Below, in pieces: positions 16,121 through 24,679 of a DNA stretch of 36,640 nucleotides. The position numbers were made by a program, and so were the translations under genes. Below the pieces are notes generated by a model. That model was not told the DNA's origin. It did not search any database and saw only the letters and a list, made by a program, of their open reading frames with translations. Numbering within the stretch: position 1 is the stretch's first letter; the number at the start of each line of letters is the position of its first letter. This DNA is from Bordetella parapertussis (GTDB lineage: Bacteria; Pseudomonadota; Gammaproteobacteria; Burkholderiales; SG8-41), in assembly GCA_945901405.1 (NCBI GenBank), contig CAMDLH010000048.1:1-36640 (forward strand), in the 5' to 3' direction.

Positions 16121-16867
16121 TTATCTGCACCACGGCGAACGTGTGCGCAGCGTCTGGCACTCGGCCGACTTGCGCTGCTCCGCGGTGATCACGCGCAGCG
16201 TCGAGTCGGTTTGCACCTTGCGCCACACCTCGCCCCACGACTGGTGCTGCGTGGTGCTGCGGCCTTTTAGCTCCTGCGCCGACCACAGGCCCTGGGTGTT
16301 GAAGCTGAATACCGGCGTGAGATCGGGGCGTGACGAGCCGGGCAGAATATTGGAATTGATATTGTCGAGTATCAGCGGCTCGCCGTCGGGCGTGGGGTAA
16401 TACGCCAGCACCATGTGCGCGCCGCTGAATTTGCCCTGGCGATACATCGCATACACGATGCGCAGCTTTTCATCGGGCACGCCGATCGCGCGCAACGCAT
16501 AGTATTTGGCGATCGCAAAATCCTCGCAGTCGCCGCCGTCGCTCGCGAGAAACTCAGTGGGTTTCGCCCAATAGTCATCCAGACACCACTGCACCGCGTC
16601 GCAGAAAAACGGCGTCTGCGACACGAAATCATTCACCACGTTCAGCTTGCCGTTGTCGTCGAGCGCACGATTCTTCGACGAATCGATCATCTCGCGCCAG
16701 CTCGTCAGGCGCTTTGCGATGAACTTGCGATCGTCGTCGCCGTTGGCATAGGTCTCGGTCAAGCGCTGAACCTCAGCCTCGTTGACTTTCGCCAGGTCGG
16801 CCGCCGGCAGCGCCGTCACCGAAAACGCGCACACAAACAACACGATGTTTCGAAACACTCGCCGCAT
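16121..16867 (-). CDS. LapG-like transglutaminase-type cysteine peptidase
   Basis: A 248-aa exported protease of the bacterial transglutaminase-like cysteine peptidase family, whose best-known member LapG clips the biofilm adhesin LapA in the periplasm. The triad is visible: C114 (GGDCEDFAIAKY), H151 (SGAHMVLAY) and D168 (LILDNI). A signal peptide covers about residues 1-23. GGAGGAG lies 5 nt before the second ATG, so I start there (16867) rather than at 16879. No LapD, LapA or type I secretion gene is next to it, so the substrate must be encoded elsewhere. The 17-nt gap to the Bug gene suggests co-transcription. Confidence 0.92.
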   Translation of the reverse strand: MRRVFRNIVLFVCAFSVTALPAADLAKVNEAEVQRLTETYANGDDDRKFIAKRLTSWREMIDSSKNRALDDNGKLNVVNDFVSQTPFFCDAVQWCLDDYWAKPTEFLASDGGDCEDFAIAKYYALRAIGVPDEKLRIVYAMYRQGKFSGAHMVLAYYPTPDGEPLILDNINSNILPGSSRPDLTPVFSFNTQGLWSAQELKGRSTTQHQSWGEVWRKVQTDSTLRVITAEQRKSAECQTLRTRSPWCR

Positions 16868-16910
16868 GGTCTCCTCCATTGCAGTGTGAGTTATGCGAAG
16901 TTTAACGCGC

Positions 16911-18065
16911 TCAGTAAATATCCGCGCGCTCGTATTGCACCGGCCACGGAATTTTCGCGCGCAGGGTCTTGGCGGCGTGCAACGGCCAGTACGGGTCCCC
17001 CATCATCGCGCGCCCGATCAGCACCAGGTCGGCCTGACCGTTGGCGATGATCTGTTCGGCCATGTCGGCGCCATTGATGAGGCCCACGGCGCCGGTCGCG
17101 ATGCCCGCGCGTTCGCGTATCGCCGCCGCGAACGGCACCTGATAACCGGGATGGATGCGGATCTTCTGCTGCGGCGCCAGCGCACCGCTGGAGCAATCGA
17201 TGAGATCAACCTTGCCGCCGGCCTTGAGCGCTTGCGCGAGCTGCACGCTGCTGTCGAGGTCCCAGCCGCCGTCGATCCAGTCCGTCGCCGAGATGCGCAC
17301 GAACAGCGGCAGATGATCCGGCCACTCCGAGCGCACCGCATCCACGCATTCGAGCACGAAGCGTATGCGATTCTCAAAACTGCCGCCGTAGCCATCGGTG
17401 CGCGTGTTCGACAACGGCGACATGAACGAATGAATCAAATAACCATGCGCCGCGTGCAACTCCACGATTTCAAAACCAGCCTCGCGCGCGCGGCGCGTGT
17501 TTTCGGCGAAGAGTTTCAATGTCGCGTTGATCGCCGCCTGATCCATCTCGCGCGGCATCGCGTAGCTCCCGTCAAACTTGATTGCAGAGGGGCCAATCAC
17601 ATCCCAACCGCCGTTGCCGGGCGCAAGCGGCTTGCCGCCATCCCACGAGCGCGCGGTGGATGCCTTGCGCCCGGCGTGGCCGATTTGTATCGCCGGAATC
17701 GCCCCCTGTGACTTGATAAACGCAGCGATGCGCGCAAACGCGTCGCGCTGCGTGTCGTTCCACAACCCAAGACAATGCGGCGAAATGCGCCCGCGCGGCT
17801 CGACGTGGCTCACCTCCGTGCACACGATGCCCGCACCTCCAACCGCGCGCGAGGCGAGATGCTGAAAGTGCCAGTCGTTGGGCACGCCATCGGTAGCCGA
17901 GTACTGACACATGGGGGAGAACATCACGCGGTTGCGCGCGGTGATCGAACGAAACGTCACCGGGCGAAACATATACGGCGAATTGTCGCGCTGAAAAACC
18001 TTGCGCTCGTTTTCACCACGCGTGGCGAAGGGGTTTTGCGGGTTGGGTTTGTTTGCGGTGTCCAT
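16911..18065 (-). CDS. NADH:flavin oxidoreductase, Old Yellow Enzyme family (YqjM class)
   Basis: A 384-aa FMN-dependent ene-reductase. The start at 18065 (MDTANKP) is chosen over 18110 because the longer form adds sequence unlike the family. C53 in SPMCQYSA is the redox-tuning cysteine typical of the YqjM/thermophilic-like class. ELHAAHGYLIHSFMSPLSN and RTDGYGGSFENR are the FMN- and substrate-binding motifs. The N-terminus is about 25 residues longer than in YqjM. Members reduce activated C=C bonds or open degraded ring systems. The substrate here is unknown. It is 43 nt upstream of the LapG-like gene on the same strand. Confidence 0.92.
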   Translation of the reverse strand: MDTANKPNPQNPFATRGENERKVFQRDNSPYMFRPVTFRSITARNRVMFSPMCQYSATDGVPNDWHFQHLASRAVGGAGIVCTEVSHVEPRGRISPHCLGLWNDTQRDAFARIAAFIKSQGAIPAIQIGHAGRKASTARSWDGGKPLAPGNGGWDVIGPSAIKFDGSYAMPREMDQAAINATLKLFAENTRRAREAGFEIVELHAAHGYLIHSFMSPLSNTRTDGYGGSFENRIRFVLECVDAVRSEWPDHLPLFVRISATDWIDGGWDLDSSVQLAQALKAGGKVDLIDCSSGALAPQQKIRIHPGYQVPFAAAIRERAGIATGAVGLINGADMAEQIIANGQADLVLIGRAMMGDPYWPLHAAKTLRAKIPWPVQYERADIY

Positions 18066-18100
18066 TTGTATCGTATTGGCCAACGTTTGAAATACTTGAT

Positions 18101-18226
18101 AAACCAACATCGTCGTTCCGGCGCAGGCCGGAACCCAGGTTGTAACCCACGCCGAAGGCGCTAAAGTCAGATGCTACGCATGCGTTAACGTACTGGATTC
18201 TGGCCTTCGCCAGAATGACGGCCAAG
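18101..18226. repeat. Pair of REP-like palindromes
   Basis: Two hairpins lie between the OYE and tartrate dehydratase genes: CGTTCCGGCGCAGGCCGGAAC near 18115 and TTCTGGCCTTCGCCAGAATG near 18200. The arrangement, two inverted units about 80 bp apart, is the classic paired form of such elements. It contains no gene. Confidence 0.7.
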
Positions 18227-18258
18227 GAATCGCAGCGCTCGCAAAAAAGTAAAATATC

Positions 18259-18279
18259 GTTAATAAACAATTACTTACG
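18259..18279. repeat. Dispersed AT-rich motif, copy 2
   Basis: Contains AATAAACAATTACTTACG directly after the stop codon of the tartrate dehydratase gene (minus strand). Near-identical copies are at 3336-3358, 32052-32075 and, more loosely, at 2725-2747 inside the MITE. See the finding on this motif. Confidence 0.65.
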
Positions 18280-18280
18280 A

Positions 18281-19447
18281 TCACTCCATCAACTTACGCA
18301 TCACCGCATACAGTTTCGATTTAGCCTCAAACCCCACGCCCGGAATATCCGGCATGGTGACATAACCATCGACCACCGGCGTGTTATCCGCAAAGCCGCC
18401 GAAGGGTTGAAACACATCTGGATACGACTCGTTGCCTCCCAGCCCCAGCCCCGCCGCGATGTTGAGCGACATCTGGTGCCCGCCGTGCGGACAGCAGCGG
18501 CGCGGCGACCAGCCGTTTTCCTTCAGCATCGCCAGCGTGCGCAGATATTCCACGCAGCCGTACGACAGCGCGCAATCGAATTGCAGCCAGTCGCGATCCG
18601 CGCGCATGCCGCCGTGCCGTATGAGATTGCGCGCGTCCTGCATCGAAAACAGATTTTCACCGGTGGCCATCGGGTGTTTGTAGTATTGCGCGAGTTCGGC
18701 TTGCAACTGGTAATCCAGCGGGTCACCCGCCTCTTCGTACCAGAACAGACCGTAGGGTTCCAGCGCCTTGGCATAAGCGATGGCGGTTTGCAGATCAAAG
18801 CGGCCATTGGCATCGACCGCGAGATTCTTGCCGCTGCCCACCACCTTGATCACAGCCTCGATGCGCCGAATGTCATCGGCCAGTGAATCACCGCCGATTT
18901 TCATTTTCACCACCGAGTAACCGAGGGCGACATACTTTTTCATTTCGTCCTGCAGCGCGGTCACATCCTTGCCTGGGTAATAGTAGCCGCCCGCCGCATA
19001 GACAAACACCTTGTCGTCCATCTTGCCGCCGTTGTAACGCTCGGCGAGCAAGCGATACAGCGGCTTGCGTTCAATCTTCGCCACCGCATCCCACACCGCC
19101 ATATCGACAGTGCCTATCGCCACCGAACGCTCGCCATGCCCACCCGGCTTTTCGTTCGCAAACATCGTGGCCCAGATGCGATGCGGATCCAGGTTATCGC
19201 CCGCGTCGTTCATCAGCGATTTCGGATCGGCCTCCATCACGCGCGGAATAAACCGCTCCGCCAGCAACCCGCGCTGCGCGTAACGGCCGTTGGAATTAAA
19301 GCCGTAGCCGACGACGGGCTTACCGTCGCGGACAACATCGGTAACCACCGCCACCACGCTCGCATTCATCTTGGAAAAATCGATATACGCGTTGCGGATT
19401 TCAGAGGCAATGGGAACAGCGGCGGAGTGGATGGCGGTGATGCGCAT
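18281..19447 (-). CDS. tarD: D(-)-tartrate dehydratase (enolase superfamily)
   Basis: A 388-aa enolase-superfamily protein. It closely resembles Bradyrhizobium TarD, which dehydrates D-tartrate to oxaloacetate. The start at 19447 (MRITAIHS) matches the family N-terminus and length (389). Metal ligands D212, E238 and E264 and the catalytic pair K183 (VVKMKIGGD) and H321 (CPHGGHQM) are all present, each one residue off the TarD numbering. SAIRNAYIDFSKM-type and NEKPGGHGERSVA segments are also family signatures. Together with the 2-hydroxy-acid dehydrogenase and binding proteins nearby it suggests use of tartrate-like diacids. Confidence 0.9.
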   Translation of the reverse strand: MRITAIHSAAVPIASEIRNAYIDFSKMNASVVAVVTDVVRDGKPVVGYGFNSNGRYAQRGLLAERFIPRVMEADPKSLMNDAGDNLDPHRIWATMFANEKPGGHGERSVAIGTVDMAVWDAVAKIERKPLYRLLAERYNGGKMDDKVFVYAAGGYYYPGKDVTALQDEMKKYVALGYSVVKMKIGGDSLADDIRRIEAVIKVVGSGKNLAVDANGRFDLQTAIAYAKALEPYGLFWYEEAGDPLDYQLQAELAQYYKHPMATGENLFSMQDARNLIRHGGMRADRDWLQFDCALSYGCVEYLRTLAMLKENGWSPRRCCPHGGHQMSLNIAAGLGLGGNESYPDVFQPFGGFADNTPVVDGYVTMPDIPGVGFEAKSKLYAVMRKLME

Positions 19448-19484
19448 GATCGATAGCTTCGCTAACAAAGAAATCCCCTCGCCC

Positions 19485-19514
19485 CGCGTGCGGGGAGAGG
19501 GATAGGGTGAGGGG
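19485..19514. repeat. CT/GA-rich palindrome
   Basis: CCCCTCGCCCCGCGTGCGGG leads into GAGAGGGATAGGGTGAGGGG, folding as GC-rich hairpin. The same class recurs at 23190-23292, 33420-33565 and 36281-36383, always between genes. Confidence 0.7.
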
Positions 19515-19643
19515 CAAGCAACACGAGAGATACTCGTTGCGAACCTACGAACAACAAGCGGCGAAGTTTATCCGAGCGGATAATCATCGTCACGTAAAGC
19601 CGCTGGCCCAGAGGCACGCGTTATTGCTTGCCCAATCCGCCGT

Positions 19644-19795
19644 CCCGTAGACCGGAAAAGCGCAGCGCCCTCCGGGAGTGGAGACCTACTGACAAACCGC
19701 AGCATCCACGCCACGCATGGGGGGTGTGCTTTACATGGTGCCCAGGTTGGGCAAGATCAGTTCCCGGAAGGCGCTGCGTTTTTCCGGTCTACGGG
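19644..19795. repeat. 34-bp inverted repeat with 84-bp spacer
   Basis: The arm at 19644-19677 (starting CCCGTAGACCGGAAAAGCGC) matches the reverse complement of 19762-19795 at 32 of 34 positions. The spacer has no frame of note. It could be two head-to-head copies of an interspersed repeat or the ends of a very small mobile element; no flanking direct repeat is evident. Confidence 0.8.
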
Positions 19796-20080
19796 AATCA
19801 CAAAATCCGCAACCCCATAAGCGCCCACCCACCTGTCGTTCCCGTGCAAACCGGAACCCATAACCCACGCGCCATAAGCAAAACACCAGGCACAACCACC
19901 CACACACAAGAATCGACAAACCTAGTTTTCGCCCGCCATGGTCGCAAAGATATAGTTAATTTACATTTAAAAACAATAATTTAACTACGAATATCGTCTC
20001 GATTCAAGGACGAACATTGCAAGCGCTGCCTCTTTGAAGTAGACTTAAATTTCCTTACTTTTTACGCTTACAAAATAGAC

Positions 20081-20335
20081 ATGAAAGCCACGCTTACCAG
20101 CAAAGGGCAAATCACCATACCCATCGGTGTTCGCAATCGCCTGCATCTAAAACCGGGCGACATCCTCGAATTCGATGAAGAAGCTCCCTTTCTCAAAGCC
20201 ACCAAAACCATCCCGCCCCAAGCTTGGGAGCGCTTTGGCAGTGACGCCACCGATCCGTGGGGCGACAGGGATATTCTGCAAGTCATGGATGAATTGCGCG
20301 GGCCGGTCGAGCTGCCTGCCAGCAAGAAACGCTGA
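20081..20335 (+). CDS. AbrB/MazE-type antitoxin
   Basis: An 84-aa protein with an N-terminal SpoVT/AbrB swapped-hairpin DNA-binding domain (MKATLTSKGQITIPIGVRNR, then LKPGDILEFDEE). The C-terminal tail (residues 45-84) would wrap the cognate toxin. It is followed after 10 nt by a PIN-domain toxin start, the standard VapB-VapC order. Because the toxin is truncated, the antitoxin is an orphan that could still act as a repressor. Confidence 0.88.
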   Translation: MKATLTSKGQITIPIGVRNRLHLKPGDILEFDEEAPFLKATKTIPPQAWERFGSDATDPWGDRDILQVMDELRGPVELPASKKR

Positions 20336-20345
20336 GTAAAACCGC

Positions 20346-20530
20346 ATGCGCACTGCCCTTGATAGTTCCGTACTCATCCTGCTCTACCGCAAACAAGCCG
20401 GCTGGGAGCGCTGGCGCGATCAACTGCAAAGCGCCGCAGCCGCCGGCGAACTCATCATCTCTCCAGTGGCTTTCGCCGAGTATTCCATCGCCTACGTTCC
20501 AGACAACGATGACTTCTTCGCCGGAACTCA
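20346..20530 (+). pseudogene. PIN-domain toxin (VapC-like), N-terminal fragment
   Basis: The first about 60 residues are a PIN RNase: D6 in TALDSSVLI and E45 in SPVAFAEYSIA are the first acidic active-site residues. After DDFFAG the sequence stops resembling a PIN domain and the open frame (to 20768) runs out of frame through a vsr-like remnant. The last acidic residues of the PIN site are missing, so RNase activity is not expected. The breakpoint lies near 20525-20530. Confidence 0.8.
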
Positions 20531-20587
20531 TGTGCAGTTTCAGGCGAAACGATGGAGGCATGCAGTCGGAAGTGTTGAAATCAATAG

Positions 20588-20884
20588 CTTTCGAGGCGCG
20601 TTGAGCGCCACGGCAATCCTGACTTTGTATTTCGAGCTGAGTGGCTTTGCGTGTTTGTGGATGGCTGCTTTTGGCATGGCTGCCCAAAACACGGAACGTG
20701 TCCAAAGCAAAACAGAAGTTACTGGGACGCAAAAATTGCGCGCAATCAACAAAGAGACAGGGAAGTAAATAGCGCGCTCCGCAAAACCGGATGGCGAGTC
20801 TTGCGCATTTGGGCTCACGAGTTGCGCTTAAAAAACGAATTGAGATTGACTGCTCGCATTCAAAAACACCTTGGGCTTGGCTAA
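20588..20884 (+). pseudogene. vsr: vsr-like endonuclease, C-terminal fragment
   Basis: The frame reads GNPDFVF, then VFVDGCFWHGCPKHG, then NQQRDREVNSALRKTGWRVL and RIWAHELRL. These are the core and C-terminal motifs of very-short-patch-repair (Vsr) DNA mismatch endonucleases. About the first third, including the N-terminal part of the catalytic domain, is missing and a stop at 20585 blocks upstream reading. A GTG at 20651 could restart translation but would give only the C-terminal half. Vsr genes normally accompany a DNA-cytosine methylase; none remains. Confidence 0.82.
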
Positions 20885-21022
20885 GGCGCACGCGCCAAGA
20901 TTCGCGTGTTGGTGAAGCGCATTCTCAACAAATACGGCTACTCGCCCGACTTGCAAGACGACGCCGTGAAAACCTTACTGGCGCAGGCGGAGATGCTGTG
21001 TGCGGAGTGGGCGCCGGTTTGA
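20885..21022 (+). pseudogene. hsdR: hsdR tail (type I restriction enzyme C-terminus)
   Basis: Right after the vsr stop, in the same frame, come about 45 codons: [20 protein letters not shown], then [20 protein letters not shown] and a stop. This matches the extreme C-terminus of HsdR restriction subunits. There is no start codon and more than 900 residues are missing. It shows that a type I restriction locus once stood here or was carried in. Confidence 0.78.
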
Positions 21023-21202
21023 GGTAGATCGGGTTAATTACTTAAGTATTTGTTTTTAAACATATTTTATATGTTTCTGTGTCGGCAAGTTTGGTCCGAT
21101 GCAACCGTCTGTCTCGCCTGCGCTTGTGTTATGGGTTCCCGTCTGCGCGGGAACGACGGAGTGGTGTGTGGCGGGCTAACCGGACGAACGCGGTTGCGTC
21201 AT
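21023..21202. repeat. Spacer with AT-rich motif and REP-like palindrome
   Basis: The spacer contains TTAATTACTTAAGTATTTG then TTTTTAAACATATTTTATAT (about 21033-21070). It also has the palindrome GTTCCCG-TCTGCG-CGGGAAC at 21135-21154, in the same 'tgtgttatgg' context as the copy at 32235. No gene is seen. Confidence 0.65.
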
Positions 21203-21946
21203 TCACGCCGCCGGGGCCGCAGGCGCCTGCGCCACATTCACCCGATCCCCCGCAATCCGCCCATCCACCAATTCAATAATTCGGTCGCATCGCGCCGCTA
21301 GGCGCGGGTCGTGCGTCACCACCAGAAACGCGGTGCCTTGCTCGCGGTTGAATTGGCGCATCAATTCAAAAATGCTGTCGCTGGTGTGGGTGTCGAGGTT
21401 GCCGGTGGGTTCGTCGGCGAGCACGAGTTGCGGCGAGCGCACGAGCGAGCGCGCTATGGCCACGCGCTGTTGCATGCCGCCGGAGAGCTCGGCGGGTTTT
21501 TTGTGATGTGCGTCCTTCAGGCCCACCGCGTCGAGCAGCCATGCCGCGCGGTCGCGCGATGCTTTTTCGCTGGCATCGCCACCGATCAACGCGGGTAGCA
21601 TTACGTTTTCAAGCGCGCTGAAGGCCGGCAGCAGATGATGAAACTGGAAGATGAATCCGAGCGTGGCGTGGCGCGCGCGTGTGCGTGCGTCGTCATCCAG
21701 CGTAGTAACGTCGCGCGCCGCCAGGCGATACACGCCGCCCGAGCCTTGCTCAAGCAGGCCGAGAATATTGAGCAGCGTGCTCTTGCCGGAGCCTGACGGG
21801 CCTATCAGCGCGGCGAATTCTCCGCCGCGTATATTCAGCGTCAGGCCGTGTAAAACTTCTTGTTCGGTGGGCAGGCCGGCGTTGTAGGTTTTACGCAGGC
21901 CATCGAGCGCGACCAGCGGCGAAGCGATGTCGTTCACTGCCGCCAC
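21203..21946 (-). CDS. ABC transporter ATP-binding protein (LolD/MacB-like)
   Basis: A 247-aa ATPase with Walker [10 protein letters not shown] (about residues 51-59), Q-loop region [20 protein letters not shown], signature [14 protein letters not shown], Walker [13 protein letters not shown] and H-loop VVTHD. This is the LolD/MacB/FtsE subgroup, which works with FtsX-fold permeases. GTG start at 21946 is preceded by AGGGGGATAG. With the permease 9 nt upstream and an HlyD-type adaptor further upstream it forms a three-part exporter. Confidence 0.93.
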   Translation of the reverse strand: MAAVNDIASPLVALDGLRKTYNAGLPTEQEVLHGLTLNIRGGEFAALIGPSGSGKSTLLNILGLLEQGSGGVYRLAARDVTTLDDDARTRARHATLGFIFQFHHLLPAFSALENVMLPALIGGDASEKASRDRAAWLLDAVGLKDAHHKKPAELSGGMQQRVAIARSLVRSPQLVLADEPTGNLDTHTSDSIFELMRQFNREQGTAFLVVTHDPRLAARCDRIIELVDGRIAGDRVNVAQAPAAPAA

Positions 21947-21955
21947 CCTATCCCC

Positions 21956-23182
21956 CTATCCACGAATGGCCTGCGCCGGATCAAGCCGCGCGGCGTTGCG
22001 CGCCGGCAGCACTGCTGCTATCAAGCCCAGCGCTGTCGCTACGATGAATACGATTCCACTCAGTTGCAAATCGATTTCCAGCGTAAACAGCGCCTCGCCT
22101 TTTTCGGTGCGCAGTATGCGGCTGAATAACGAAATCAGCCCCATGCCAAATGCGGTGCCGAGCAGCGCACCCGCGGCGCCCACCATCGCGCCCTGCCACA
22201 GGAACACGCGCATCATCTGCCTGCGTGTTGCGCCCACCGCGCGCAGGATGCCGATTTCTTTGCGCTTTTGCACCACGCTCACCACCAGCACGCTGGCAAT
22301 GCCCAGCGCCACCACCACGGTGACGAACGAGCGTATCAGCAGCGTCATGATGTTCTGGTTGCCGATGGCGTTGAACACCTGTTGGTTGGTCTGTATCCAG
22401 CTTTCGATCTGCTGGCCGGTGGCCGCGCGCAGCCGTGCCGCCACCTGCTCGGCGCGCATGATGTCGTCGATCGCCGCGTCGATATTGGTGACGCGCCCGG
22501 TGATGTTGAGCAGGCTTTGCGCCGGGCGCAGGTTGACGTAGACGTTGCGCCGGTTCAGCTCGCGGTTGCCCAAGTCGAGCAGGCCGCGTATCTGGAAAAC
22601 CTCGCTTGCGCCCTCGCCCGACTGCACGCGAAAACGGTCGCCGAGCACAGCGCCCAGATCCCTTGCGAGTTCGATGCCGATCAATGCATCCGCCGCTTCG
22701 AGCCGCAGCACGCCCTTCGTGAGTTTGTCGTCCAGCCGCACCACGCGTTGATAACGATCCAGATCGGTGCCGAGCAACACGATGGAGCGCGTGGCATCGC
22801 CCTTGATCGCCAGTGCCGCGCCGCTCGCCACGGCCGCCACCGCGGTGACGCCCGGCGTGGTTTCCATTTGCCGCGCGATCACCTGCCAGCCGTCGAGCGT
22901 GGTCAATCGTTGCGGGCGCGCCTGCACACTGGCAAGGCGCGGCGCATCTGCGCGCGCGGCGATCAGCGGTGCAACCGTTTCTTCCGGCGCTTTCAAAATG
23001 ATGTGCGGCTGCGCGCCAGTGACACGCTTGATGAGATCGGCCTGCACGCCCACCAGCACCGCGGTGATGAAATAAATCACCGCGACACCTACTGCCGCGC
23101 CACCGACGATGAGCGCGGTCTGCATGCGACCTTCGCGCAGAAAGCGCAGTGCTACGGTTAGCTCAAAGCCGAGGAGGGTCAT
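21956..23182 (-). CDS. ABC transporter permease, FtsX/LolC-E fold
   Basis: A 408-aa membrane protein: one N-terminal helix (about residues 20-45), a large periplasmic MacB-type domain, then three C-terminal helices of the FtsX domain (about 275-300, 325-350, 370-395) with RAVGATRRQMM between helices, where the ATPase couples. The family either extracts lipoproteins (LolCE) or drives mechanotransmission with a periplasmic adaptor (MacB, DevC). The adaptor gene upstream favours the latter. Confidence 0.92.
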   Translation of the reverse strand: MTLLGFELTVALRFLREGRMQTALIVGGAAVGVAVIYFITAVLVGVQADLIKRVTGAQPHIILKAPEETVAPLIAARADAPRLASVQARPQRLTTLDGWQVIARQMETTPGVTAVAAVASGAALAIKGDATRSIVLLGTDLDRYQRVVRLDDKLTKGVLRLEAADALIGIELARDLGAVLGDRFRVQSGEGASEVFQIRGLLDLGNRELNRRNVYVNLRPAQSLLNITGRVTNIDAAIDDIMRAEQVAARLRAATGQQIESWIQTNQQVFNAIGNQNIMTLLIRSFVTVVVALGIASVLVVSVVQKRKEIGILRAVGATRRQMMRVFLWQGAMVGAAGALLGTAFGMGLISLFSRILRTEKGEALFTLEIDLQLSGIVFIVATALGLIAAVLPARNAARLDPAQAIRG

Positions 23183-23364
23183 ACAAAGTTAGTCCCCTCT
23201 CCAGCCCTGGGGCGGGAGGGTTAGGGTGAGGGTAGGGGAAGCACATTGGGGCCCCTCACCCCAACCCTTCCCCGCAAGCGGGGCGAGGGAGCAGTGTTGT
23301 TGAGATACACAGAAACGTGTGCTCACGATAGAACGTGTTTCTTTGAAATCTTTTCGCATTACGC
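23183..23364. repeat. CT/GA-rich composite palindrome
   Basis: Between the adaptor stop and the permease start lie about 100 bp (23193-23292) made of blocks like GGGCGGGAGGGTTAGGGTGA and CCCCTCACCCCAACCCTTCC, ending in the hairpin CCCCGCAAGCGGGG. It may attenuate transcription between adaptor and permease. No gene is seen. Confidence 0.65.
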
Positions 23365-24561
23365 CTACTTCCTCTCCCGTAGCCGCACGCCCGCCTCCAC
23401 CTCGCGCGTGAGCACCATGCGTGCGCCCACCTCCACGCCTGACACCAGTTGCACCTTGCCCTGCATCTGCACGCCCAGGCGCACCGGCGCCTTGGCGGCG
23501 ACGCCTTCGCGGTCGATCACGACATAGGGCGCATCCGACTGCAATTGACGCACGATGTCGGCGGGCGCCACAATGATTTGTTTCATCAGCGGGCCGCTGA
23601 TTTCAACCGACACCGTCATGTCTGATTTCAAAAACACGGGCGGCTTGGGGATATCGAGGCGCAGCTCCACGCTGCCGCGCGCGGCATCCACGCCGGGCGA
23701 GATGTACGCGATCACCGCCTCGAAGCGCTGAGTTGGGAACGCATCCGCCGCCGCCAGCGCCTTGCTGCCGGCTTGCAGCAGCGGCAGATTTTTTTCGTCG
23801 ACCTGCACGATGAGCCGCGCCGGGCCGTCGAGTGCCAGGCTCAGCATGCGCTTTGCGGGCTGCGCGATGTCGCCCGGCTCTATCAGGCGTTCGAGCACCA
23901 CGCCGGCGGCCAGCGCGCGAATCTCCGTCTGCGCGAGGCGCGCCTGTGCGAGTGTGAGCGCGGCTTCTGCCTCGGCGAATTGCTCGCGCGCCTGTTGCGC
24001 TTCGGCGCCCTGCGTGCTTTGCGCCGCGACTTGTGACTTTGCCGAGGCCAACTGGCTGCGCGCGACCTGCACCTGGCGCTCGGCTTCATCCACGCGCGAT
24101 TGGCTGATGAAGCCTCTTGCCAGCAAATCCTGCGAGCGTTTGTGTTCGCGTTCGGCGAGTGAGACGTTCCATTCGGCCTGCGTTTGCGACTCGCGCGCGG
24201 TGGGCAGCGCAAGATTCGCGACTGACAACACGCGCGCCCGCGCACGTTCGCGCGCGGCGCGTGCCTGCGACACCGCCGCGGCGAGCTCCGGTTGCTCCAG
24301 TTGCACCAGCAGTTGTCCTTCGGCGACGCGCTCGCCCTCGCGCACCGCCACTTTCTGCACGCGTCCGGTGATCGTCGCGCCGATATCCACGCGCGCCTGC
24401 GCCAGCACGCGCCCGCTCGCCACGACGCTGGTCTGCACGTCTTCGCGTTTCGCGATCATCACGTCCACCGCAACGGACTTGGGCTGCGTCACGAAATACG
24501 CCACGGCGCCTACAAGCAACACAAGCACTATGATCAACAGCCAACGCCCTGCCGCTTGCAT
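23365..24561 (-). CDS. HlyD/RND-type periplasmic adaptor
   Basis: A 398-aa membrane-fusion protein: N-terminal anchor helix (about residues 7-25), first half of the lipoyl/barrel-sandwich domain (VVASGRVLAQARVDIGATI, then GRVQKVAVREGERV), a long alanine- and glutamine-rich coiled-coil hairpin (about 90-220), second lipoyl half and a beta-barrel. It links an inner-membrane exporter to an outer-membrane channel. No TolC gene is present here. The ribosome site AAAGGA lies in the leader shared with the ThDP enzyme gene. Confidence 0.92.
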   Translation of the reverse strand: MQAAGRWLLIIVLVLLVGAVAYFVTQPKSVAVDVMIAKREDVQTSVVASGRVLAQARVDIGATITGRVQKVAVREGERVAEGQLLVQLEQPELAAAVSQARAARERARARVLSVANLALPTARESQTQAEWNVSLAEREHKRSQDLLARGFISQSRVDEAERQVQVARSQLASAKSQVAAQSTQGAEAQQAREQFAEAEAALTLAQARLAQTEIRALAAGVVLERLIEPGDIAQPAKRMLSLALDGPARLIVQVDEKNLPLLQAGSKALAAADAFPTQRFEAVIAYISPGVDAARGSVELRLDIPKPPVFLKSDMTVSVEISGPLMKQIIVAPADIVRQLQSDAPYVVIDREGVAAKAPVRLGVQMQGKVQLVSGVEVGARMVLTREVEAGVRLRERK

Positions 24562-24679
24562 GAATTAAATTATCCTTTAAAAAACAATATGTTACATTAT
24601 TTATATTGAACTGCAATGATACAGATCAAGGCGACAGCCGCGCTACAATCTTTACATTAATACACACGAGACCATAGCC
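24562..24679. promoter_or_regulatory. Divergent promoter region
   Basis: It separates the adaptor (minus) from the MmgE/PrpD gene (plus). The minus side carries the leader AAATTATCCTTTAAAAAACA (from 24567). The plus side has a -10-like GCTACAAT at 24648-24655, but no good -35 at 16-18 bp. Confidence 0.45.

Larger units (their letters stand above)
19448..20080. other. 633-bp intergenic region of repeats, no gene
   Basis: In order it holds a CT/GA-rich palindrome (19485-19514), a 34-bp inverted repeat pair (19644-19677 and 19762-19795), a worn REP-like copy near 19840 and the AT-rich motif TTTAAAAACAATAATTTA around 19966. Short frames across it are low-complexity or antisense and I call none. 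It must contain the promoter of the AbrB/PIN module at its right end, but I see no convincing -35/-10 pair. Confidence 0.6.

Noticed and set aside
20346..20768. A 140-aa PIN fusion protein
   Set aside because: After about residue 60 the frame is an out-of-frame reading of the vsr remnant, so the C-terminal part is not real protein.
22268..23161. Long antisense frames, e.g. opposite the ABC permease (297 aa) and opposite the CoxL genes (up to 396 aa)
   Set aside because: They are shadows caused by GC-rich codon bias: arginine-, histidine- and alanine-rich, no motifs, no ribosome sites.
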